Shown here: piece after piece, positions 7,443-12,587 of the stretch | Numbering within the stretch: the stretch's first letter is position 1 | Layout: each line of letters begins with the position of its first letter | Assembly (NCBI GenBank): GCA_026770585.1 | Contig: MU646644.1 | Span: forward strand, 405,889 to 418,475 | Source: Baffinella frigidus | Lineage: Eukaryota > Cryptophyceae > Cryptomonadales > Baffinellaceae | Direction: 5' to 3' | DNA length: 12,587 nt | Made by a program: the position numbers and the translations under genes | The notes under the pieces: model-generated | The model's input: only the letters and a program-made list of their open reading frames with translations | The model's database searches: none | What the model was told of the DNA's origin: nothing

Positions 7443-7715
7443 GAGGGTGGGGTAGCAGACCAAAAGTTGTCGACAACCCCTTTGAAAAGTCGGCAAAAGT
7501 GGAGGAAAACGTTTTTTTTCCCTCCGGATGGGCCCGCCTGGGTGAAGTAAAACTCGTCGCGGGCCGTTTTTGGAGGTGTTCCCCCAATACCCACAAAAAT
7601 CTGAGACCACATTTTTGAACCAACTTTCAATTCTGTTGTACAAATGTGGTCTCAGATTTTTGTGGGCATTGGGGGAACATCATGTTACCACACAAACGCC
7701 TGCTACCCCACCCTC
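7443..7715. mobile_element. MITE-like nested inverted-repeat element, possibly hAT-like
   Basis: Outer 16-bp perfect inverted repeats (GAGGGTGGGGTAGCAG at 7443-7458, inverse at 7700-7715). An inner pair of 38-bp arms at 7577-7614 and 7642-7679 matches at 37 of 38 positions around a 27-nt loop. TTATTTCC flanks both ends (7435-7442 and 7716-7723), the 8-bp length typical of hAT elements. Caution: similar TTATTTC strings occur nearby, including 7734-7742. No transposase, so non-autonomous. It lies 135 bp upstream of the Psb27 start codon. Confidence 0.75.
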
Positions 7716-7724
7716 TTATTTCCG

Positions 7725-7850
7725 TCCTTTAGGTTATTTCCGGCACTTCGATCGGAGTTCCCAGACAGTCGTAAGTCCAAAGTCATTTCACCCGGCGATT
7801 GGCAAAGTGGCCGACACCTAAACGAAATTCGCTTGTATCACCGCGACATC
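7725..7850 (+). promoter_or_regulatory. Probable Psb27 promoter-proximal region and 5' leader
   Basis: It lies between the MITE-like element and the ATG. It starts with a TCCTTTAGG motif shared with the repeat copies at 4922-7030. GATTGG (a reversed CCAAT) is at about 7797. No TATA box is evident. The frame of the ATG stays open upstream, but only the ATG at 7851 places a signal peptide at the N-terminus, so I take it as the start. Confidence 0.4.
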
Positions 7851-10800
7851 ATGTTCACACGCTCGTCTGTCGCTCTCGCCCTCGTGGCCGCCGCTCCGGT
7901 GGCCGCGTTCGGGCCCTTCGCCGCGCTCCCGGGCTCTTTGTCCCTCCGTGCCCCGGCCCCCCTCGTTTGCTCGGCCGTTGCCTCGGCCGACTCTGCGGCG
8001 ATCCTCCCCCGCCGCGCCCTCCTCGGCTCCGCCGCTCTGGCCGTCGCGGGCTTCACCTTCGGGTAGCTAATCACCCACATCGCCTCCCTGGATCTCCTGC
8101 CGCCGCCCGCGCCCGCCTCGCCCCGACCGGTGCAGTGCTTCCCTTGTCTGAAGTGAATCCGGGAGGAGCAGGTCCCCGGTGTTCGCGGAGGCGGCTGTGG
8201 CTGAGGCTCCTGCGGCTGAGGCTCCCGCCGCGGCCGCCGCCCCGGCTGCCGCCCCGGCTGCCGCCCCGGCTGCGGCTCCTGCTGCTGCTGCTGACGAGGC
8301 GTACAAGGTTACTGGCGTGTACAAGGACGGTGAGCCCCTGCATGTCCCATGGGCGACTGGCTGGTGCGAGGAATATGTAGAGGGGGCGCCCGGGGCTGTA
8401 ACGCACCGCGTGTATCTCGCTCGCAGCAGCGCGCGGACGAAATCTTGTTCGTGGCTGGTGGCCGCGCTCTGTGGGCTCTCGTCTGGGTCTTGTTTTTTTT
8501 TGCAGGGAGATTTTGGATTTTGCCAGGCAGATCTCAGGGCGCGCCGTTGCCTGCCTGCTCGCTCGCTCTGCCTCGCTCGATCTCTGCTCCGCATAAACAC
8601 AATGTATGCGCGCTTTTGCACTGGCGATGCTGCTCGAAATGTGTGTTGTGGTAAGCACAAATATCCTGTGTAGAGCTTCGCGCTCTATCTCTCAGTGCAC
8701 TCCTCAAAAATGAATAGACCAGAAGTTGATTTCACGGATTTTTGGTTCAAATTCGTCAGCATTTGGAGTAGAAATAATCAGCCAACCCGACTAGGGAAGT
8801 GCTACGCTGTCGCCGCCCCGCCTCACCCTCGCAGCAAATTTCCCGTAACGTAAGTTGCTTTACAATGCTCTCGACAGAATGCGGATTTGACTTGAAAGCT
8901 CATGATTTGGGGGTTTGGACCACTGGTGACGGGTGAGTTCGTACAGACAAGCCCCCTCCAAGTTGTGAATCTTATCCTGACGTACCCTGTTGGTGGAAAG
9001 ACGAAAGGGTAAACCCTGAACGAGAAACCCTGACTAAACTGTAAACCCTGCACCCTAACCCCTGCAAAAGAAGTAACTTTGCTCCTCGTCAGCATGAAGG
9101 CGTGTCTGTAGGGTGCGGTAGGGGTGAATCTGTTGTAGGGTGTTGCCGAATGCGATACTGTAGGGTTGAGGGTCTAGAATTCAGGGGTCGCCCCATAAAC
9201 CCTAAGTCCTGTGGTTTGCACTACCCGAGGGTGCCACGGTATGCAGTACGGCGAGGGGTGATCTGACTGTGTTGGTTTACCCTGGCGTGGGCCTGAACCA
9301 TACACCCTATACCTAAGCCCTAAGCCCTTCCACAGACGTGACGGGGCTCCTGGTGAAGATGAAGTGATGCCTGTAGGGTGCTGCGGTGGGGTGTCTGACG
9401 GTGCTGTGCGGCGACACCCTAAACGAAAGCCCCTTGCACAGACGTGACGGGGCTGCTGGTGAACATGAAGCAGGCAGCGGCGTTCAAGAAGGGTGACAAG
9501 GGCATGAAGGAGGTTCACAACCCCGAGCCCCCCATAACCCTCACACCAAAACTCTCTACACAAACCCCAAAACCCAACCTCCAAAACCGTCGCTCTAAAA
9601 CCTCAACCATCCATAAACACCAAATCATTAACCCTAAAACCTAAAATCTCAACCACAAACCCTAAACCCTAAACCCTAAACCTTAAACCCCAAACCCTTA
9701 GCCCTAAACCATAAACCCTCAACCCGAAGCCCCCTACACCAGATCGTGACAGCGTGCCGCTCGGAAATGAGCAGCTTTGTCTCCTACTACCGGCGCAACA
9801 ACAAGGTGTCCAATGCCTCCCATGGGAGGCTAGCTTCTGCCCGGAATAGCGCCGACCGCTTTCGGGTTTGGAGATTGGGGTGTAGGGTTTGGGGTGTAGG
9901 TTCTGTGGCGCTGCGTGCGGTGATGCGGTGGTGAGGCTCAGCACACGCCTCCATGGTGGTGGTCACCCCCACAGATGCTAGGGGTTGGGTTTAGGGTGTA
10001 GGTCGTGGTGGTAAGGAGGGGCATGCATGGTGCATGTTGGCGTCTACATACGGCGTCGGCATGCATGGTGCTTGTTGGCGTCTACATACGGCGTCTACAT
10101 ACGGGTATCTCGAAAACAAGAGCCCTTACCCCCACCTAGGATCACGGTAGGTCACCGGTAGGTCCGATTGGCCTACTGGCCCGAGGACGGTGCGAGTTCT
10201 TGTATTCGAGAAACCCCTTGAAAGGTCTCGCATGGCCCTAAATCCTCAAACTTTGAACCCCAAACTCTAACCCCAAACCCCAAACCCCAAACCCTGCCTC
10301 CCAACCCCAAACCCCAAACCCCAAACCCTAAACCCTGAACCCCGAACCCCAAACACTACCCCCAAACCCCAAGCCCAAAACCCAACCCCTCAACCGCAAG
10401 CCCCACCGCAGGTGGCGGGAGCGGCGTCGTTCTCGACGCTCTACACGGCGATCTCGACCCTCTCGGGACACTTCCAGTCGTACGGCGAGGAGTACCCCGT
10501 GCCCGAGAAGCGCAAGAAGGTAAAACCCTAAACCCTAAACCCTAAACTCTAACAGCAGTTGCGATTTCACCAGGAATCAGCCTCAGTGTAAATCACATTT
10601 TTGCTACCTTTCCATAGTACAGGGGTTACTCGAGAATGGGAACACGCACCGCCCCTTGTGTGATCCAGAGCGCCTGCTGGTCCTAGTTGACTATCCCTTG
10701 AGTGGCGAGCAGGCTCATACGCCCTACCAGAGGTCCCCAGGACCTGCCTTGGCGGTCAATTTTGGCCTCGCCACTTGAGAGATAGGCGGCTAGGACCACT

Positions 10801-11203
10801 TTAAGAGACGTTCCCCTGTGTTCCCCCAAGCTCTGTCTCAGTCTGTTTGGGCTCACCAAGTTGGTAAGCCAGGGCAGGGCTCATTTCCGCTCCAAAGTCG
10901 ACGGATTTGTACCGGAAATCCAGCATATCAACTTGAGAAAAATCGGCCAACCCGAGTGAGGCAGAGCTAGAAGGTTGCTGACGGCGCGTTTCCCTGTGTT
11001 GCGCATCGCCTGAACCCAAACCTTAAACCCTAAGCCCTAAGCCCTAAGCCCTAAGCCCTAAGCCCTAAGCCCTAAGCCCTAAGCCCTAAGCCCTAAGCCC
11101 TAAGCCCTAAACCCTATCCCTGAGCCCTAACCCCCAACGCCTCTCGCAGCGCCTGGTCCAGCAGTTCAACGAGATCGAGAAGCAGGTGTCGCGCGGCCGG
11201 TAA
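7851..11203 (+). CDS. psb27: Psb27, photosystem II assembly factor (thylakoid lumen), six exons
   Basis: Exons: 7851-8062, 8172-8329, 9442-9512, 9743-9805, 10412-10519 and 11150-11203. Together they make 666 bases, 221 residues plus TAA. Every intron is GT-AG and all phases agree.

Psb27 binds CP43 on the lumen side during assembly and repair of photosystem II. Residues 1-19 form a signal peptide (VALALVAAAPVAA) with Phe20 after the cut, followed by a plastid transit region to about 52. Arg54-Arg55 and a hydrophobic stretch form a Tat-type lumen signal, cut near residue 76. Residues 77-112 are an Ala/Pro-rich linker. The Psb27 four-helix domain is 115-221, with YRRNNKVAGAASFSTLY, LSGHFQSYG, PVPEKRKKRL and the C-terminal SRGR typical of the family. 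Plastid forms lack the lipidated Cys of cyanobacterial Psb27, as here. Intact, and the only confident gene in the window. Confidence 0.92.
8063..8171 (+). other. Psb27 intron 1
   Basis: 109 nt, donor GG|GTAGCT and acceptor GAGCAG|GTCCCC, phase 2. It has no telomere-like repeat, unlike the other four introns, and is the shortest. Splicing joins FTFG to SPVFAEA, which completes the Tat signal. Confidence 0.85.
8330..9441 (+). other. Psb27 intron 2, 1112 nt, with exon-like copies
   Basis: Donor GACG|GTGAGC, acceptor TTGCACAG|ACGTG, phase 1. It includes a strong unused acceptor (ten T, GCAG at 8502-8505) and an unused GTAAGC donor at 8651. Degenerate CCCTAAC, TGTAGGGTG and CCTAAGC tracts lie at 9008-9060, 9110-9200 and 9295-9330. 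Two decayed copies of the start of exon 3 are described separately. Otherwise 8330-9000 shows no recognisable feature. Confidence 0.8.
9057..9470 (+). repeat. Three copies of the exon-3 acceptor and exon start
   Basis: The functional copy is CCCCTTGCACAG|ACGTGACGG at 9430-9470. A close copy at 9323-9360 has CCACAG|ACGTGACGG and reads DVTGLLVKMK before TGA. A more decayed copy at 9060-9105 has lost its AG|ACG acceptor form but keeps CTCCTCGTCAGCATGAAG. The first two also share a CTGTAGGGTG block after the exon-like part. Confidence 0.8.
9513..9742 (+). repeat. Psb27 intron 3, telomere-like
   Basis: Donor AAGGAG|GTTCAC, acceptor ACACCAG|ATCGTG, phase 0. Most of its 230 nt is degenerate CCCTAAA, best preserved at 9657-9690, in the C-rich orientation on the sense strand. 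Confidence 0.85.
10021..10103. repeat. 38-bp tandem repeat, two full units and a partial third
   Basis: The unit GCATGCATGGTGC, TGTTGGCGTCTACATACGG starts at 10021 and 10059. GGCGTCTACATACGG then repeats once more. It lies in Psb27 intron 4. Confidence 0.85.
10108..10211. repeat. Fold-back element in intron 4
   Basis: The arms TCTCGAAAACAAGA and TCTTGTATTCGAGA pair with one mismatch. The interior has CCCCC, CTAGGATCAC, GTAGG and GGCCTACTGG blocks resembling the interior of the fold-back at 12151-12270, although the outer arms differ. Confidence 0.65.
10677..10799. repeat. Fold-back element in intron 5
   Basis: Arms 10677-10709 and 10767-10799 share GGTCCTAG and CTTGAGTGGCGAG/CTCGCCACTTGAG, about 27 of 33 positions, around a 57-nt loop. 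No target duplication was seen. Confidence 0.75.
10850..10973. repeat. Dispersed ~120-bp repeat, copy 2
   Basis: Diverged copy of 691-810, same strand, with the same block order from GGCTCACCAAGTTGGTAAGCC to GAGGCAGAGCTAGAA. Confidence 0.8.
11019..11120. repeat. Homogeneous CCCTAAG heptamer array
   Basis: About ten perfect CCCTAAG units, a G-variant of the CCCTAAA telomere-like heptamer, bordered by ordinary CCCTAAA units. It sits about 30 nt upstream of the exon-6 acceptor. Confidence 0.9.
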
Positions 11204-11758
11204 GTATCTCTGCTCTCTCTCTCTCTCTCTCTCGGGGTACCACCCTCTCTCTCTCGGGACTCTCGGGACTGTCTGTCGGGGCTGGTGAGGGTCTCTCTCT
11301 CTCCAGACTCTCTCTCTATCGCTCGTACACGTCGTGTCGAGTGCACATGACCTCTCGCTAGCTAGGTCCTACTCAGAGGCGGCCGTGATGGTAGTAATAA
11401 AGGTCTCTCTCTGCTCTCTCGCGCCTCTGTCTCCCTCGGGCGCGCGCCTTTCTCTCTCTCTCTCTCTCTCGCTCTCGCTCCGGACTCTCTCGCGCCCCTC
11501 TCTCGCTCTCTCGGGCAGGGTACCACTCTGCTGCCCCACTGCTCTCTCCCTCTCGGGGTTACCTCGTGACACTCTCGAGGGGGGGGGGGGGCACCTCTCT
11601 CGCCCGATGGGATGGGTGTCCGATGATTTTTTTTCATCTCTATCTCTGCTCACGTGCCTCTCACCTTCCGCCGGGCGCGGCGCCTCTCTCTCGCGCGCGC
11701 TCTCTCGTACACAACACGTAGAGCGCACGTGACCGCTCTCGGCGTCCCTACTCAGGCA
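11204..11758. repeat. CT-rich microsatellite 3' flank of Psb27
   Basis: Repeated CTCTCT runs at 11210-11234, 11242-11252, 11293-11316 and 11452-11490, plus a run of 13-14 G at 11580-11592. AATAAA at 11396-11401, 195 nt after the stop, could be a polyadenylation signal, but this is weak. Ser/Leu- and Arg/Glu-rich frames across it are low-complexity artefacts. Confidence 0.8.
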
Positions 11759-11782
11759 CAGCCTCGGTGGGGGTGCATATAC

Positions 11783-11816
11783 GGCGGCCGGGTTGGTACT
11801 AAGAAACCCGGCCGCC
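11783..11816. repeat. 12-bp perfect hairpin
   Basis: GGCGGCCGGGTT and AACCCGGCCGCC flank a 10-nt loop. The left side plus AGCCTCGGTGGGGGTGCAT before it resembles 2522-2555. Confidence 0.8.
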
Positions 11817-11823
11817 ATGTACA

Positions 11824-12145
11824 GGCTTTCCGCGGAGATGCTGAGTGTATGGTGATCTTGCGGTCGCAAGTGTGCGCCCCACCAACGCATTTCGCTCTTG
11901 TTTCGAGACTTTCCGCTGTCTTCTGGGAGGGGTGTGCATCCCTCCTTTCCTGCACCGGTGGAAGGTGGAAACAGACTCGCGGGCCTCGCATGTCGCATGA
12001 GCTGTACAAGGAGGTAACATGACAAGGCAGTCACCTCGGACAGTTGGCTTCGGCGTCCGCGTGACCGGTCACGCGGGCGTTCACGAGCCGGCAGAAGGTG
12101 GAAACGGACTCGCGGCCCGCTGGTGGGAGGCTTTCCAGTGAGATG
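11824..12145. repeat. Region of duplicated short segments; no gene seen
   Basis: GGCTTTCC..GAGATG occurs at 11824-11840 and 12129-12145. GAAGGTGGAAAC.GACTCGCGG occurs at 11961-11983 and 12094-12116. A perfect 20-bp palindrome (CCGCGTGACCGGTCACGCGG) lies at 12057-12076. No coding region is supported. Confidence 0.65.
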
Positions 12146-12150
12146 TTCAC

Positions 12151-12270
12151 TACAGGGGTACATCGCTCATAAGAAACTGCCCCCCCCTAGGACCACCATA
12201 GGGCCCGAGGCATGGGCCTACTGTAGGATCCTAGAGGGAGGCCGTTTCTTATGAGCAAGGTACCCCTGTA
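12151..12270. repeat. Fold-back element near the window end
   Basis: Arms 12151-12177 and 12244-12270 (TACAGGGGTAC, GCTCATAAGAAAC and inverse) match at 25 of 27 positions. The interior holds a second imperfect inverted pair around CTAGGA and TCCTAG. No target duplication was seen. Confidence 0.8.
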
Positions 12271-12430
12271 TGTGGTCGGATCGTCCCAATTGTTTTTTAC
12301 TCAAGGGGGTTTACTTGCCTTGGTCTGACTCTTCCTGCGTCCTACTCTGGGAGGTACAGGCGCACCACCATGCGGCGCCTGATGCTCCGTCCACGCGGGA
12401 GGGGTGGGGGGGCGAGCTTTGATAAATTGT

Positions 12431-12500
12431 CAAACACGACCGCGACGAGCCAGAAGGCAAGGTGGGACGAGACGTACGGGCTCTACATGTAGCAGCCCCC
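12431..12500. repeat. CACGACCG-family repeat, third copy
   Basis: GTCAAACACGACCGC, GGTGGGACGAGAC and GGGCTCTA match, in order, the copies at 5625-5700 and 7302-7372. Confidence 0.7.
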
Positions 12501-12587
12501 CCCCCCCCCCCCCGGTGCGGGACCCCCCCCCCCCCCCCCGCCCTCTACCCCCCCCCCCCCCCCATACGAAAGCCCCCCCCCCCCCCC
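12497..12587. repeat. Poly-C runs at the window end
   Basis: Four C runs of about 13-18 separated by short sequence. This could be true low complexity, or a poorly resolved contig edge. Confidence 0.85.

Larger units (their letters stand above)
9806..10411 (+). other. Psb27 intron 4, 606 nt, mixed repeats
   Basis: Donor AACAAG|GTGTCC, acceptor ACCGCAG|GTGGCG, phase 0. Contents in order: a perfect 16-bp palindrome GCCTCCCATGGGAGGC at 9815-9830; a short G-rich TGTAGGGTTTGGGG tract; a 38-bp tandem repeat at 10021-10103; a fold-back at 10108-10211; and a CCCCAAA-rich telomere-like tract at 10237-10400 leading into the acceptor. Confidence 0.85.
10520..11149 (+). other. Psb27 intron 5, 630 nt, with fold-back and repeats
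   Basis: Donor AAGAAG|GTAAAA, acceptor CTCGCAG|CGCCTG, phase 0. It opens with four CCCTAAA units, carries the fold-back at 10677-10799 and the dispersed repeat at 10850-10973, and closes with a homogeneous CCCTAAG array before the acceptor. Confidence 0.85.

Noticed and set aside
8067-8660. Long minus-strand frames of 195-197 residues opposite Psb27 exon 2
   Set aside because: They are antisense shadows of the GC-rich Ala/Pro-coding repeat. The sense-strand exon fits Psb27 with correct phases.
8832-8851. Micro-exon between GCAG and GTAAGT in Psb27 intron 2
   Set aside because: Including it puts a TAA into the Psb27 frame, and exon 2 joins exon 3 in phase without it.
11369-12163. 264-residue minus-strand frame, the longest in the window
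   Set aside because: More than a third is Arg/Glu/Ser-rich translation of CT microsatellite; the rest crosses hairpins and duplicated segments. No domain seen.

Overview
The window looks like nuclear DNA of a photosynthetic eukaryote with a complex plastid of red-algal origin, such as a haptophyte, stramenopile or cryptophyte; I cannot place it more closely. The evidence is one nuclear gene for a thylakoid-lumen protein. Its N-terminus reads as an ER signal peptide with a Phe after the predicted cleavage site, then a transit region, then a twin-arginine lumen signal. Spliceosomal GT-AG introns, GC-rich exons and abundant degenerate TTTAGGG/CCCTAAA tracts fit this. No bacterial operons, rRNA, tRNA or CRISPR were found.

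Layout. 1-2800 holds only repeats: a perfect 130-bp palindrome, microsatellites, telomere-like tracts, a GAGGCGGGCC minisatellite and imperfect inverted repeats. 2838-4560 (minus) is a broken MYND-finger/TPR-like gene with frameshifts, small tandem duplications, a lost zinc ligand and a 123-bp hairpin insertion. It also holds a 55-bp hairpin that behaves as an introner (a transposon-like intron). 4600-7400 is an array of partial repeat copies related to the 5' end of that gene. 7443-7715 is a MITE-like nested inverted repeat just upstream of the next gene.

The only apparently intact gene is on the plus strand at 7851-11203. It has six exons encoding a 221-residue Psb27, a photosystem II assembly factor. 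All five introns are in phase. Four of them (introns 2-5) carry telomere-like repeats, always with the C-rich strand as the sense strand. 11204-12587 is CT microsatellite, more inverted repeats and poly-C at the window end.

Main points: the Psb27 gene has to be assembled from short exons that simple ORF calling misses. Two fold-back elements with 5-bp target duplications sit in one coding sequence, one spliceable in frame and one not. Telomere-like intron repeats share an orientation relative to transcription. Intron 2 of the Psb27 gene holds decayed copies of the start of exon 3.
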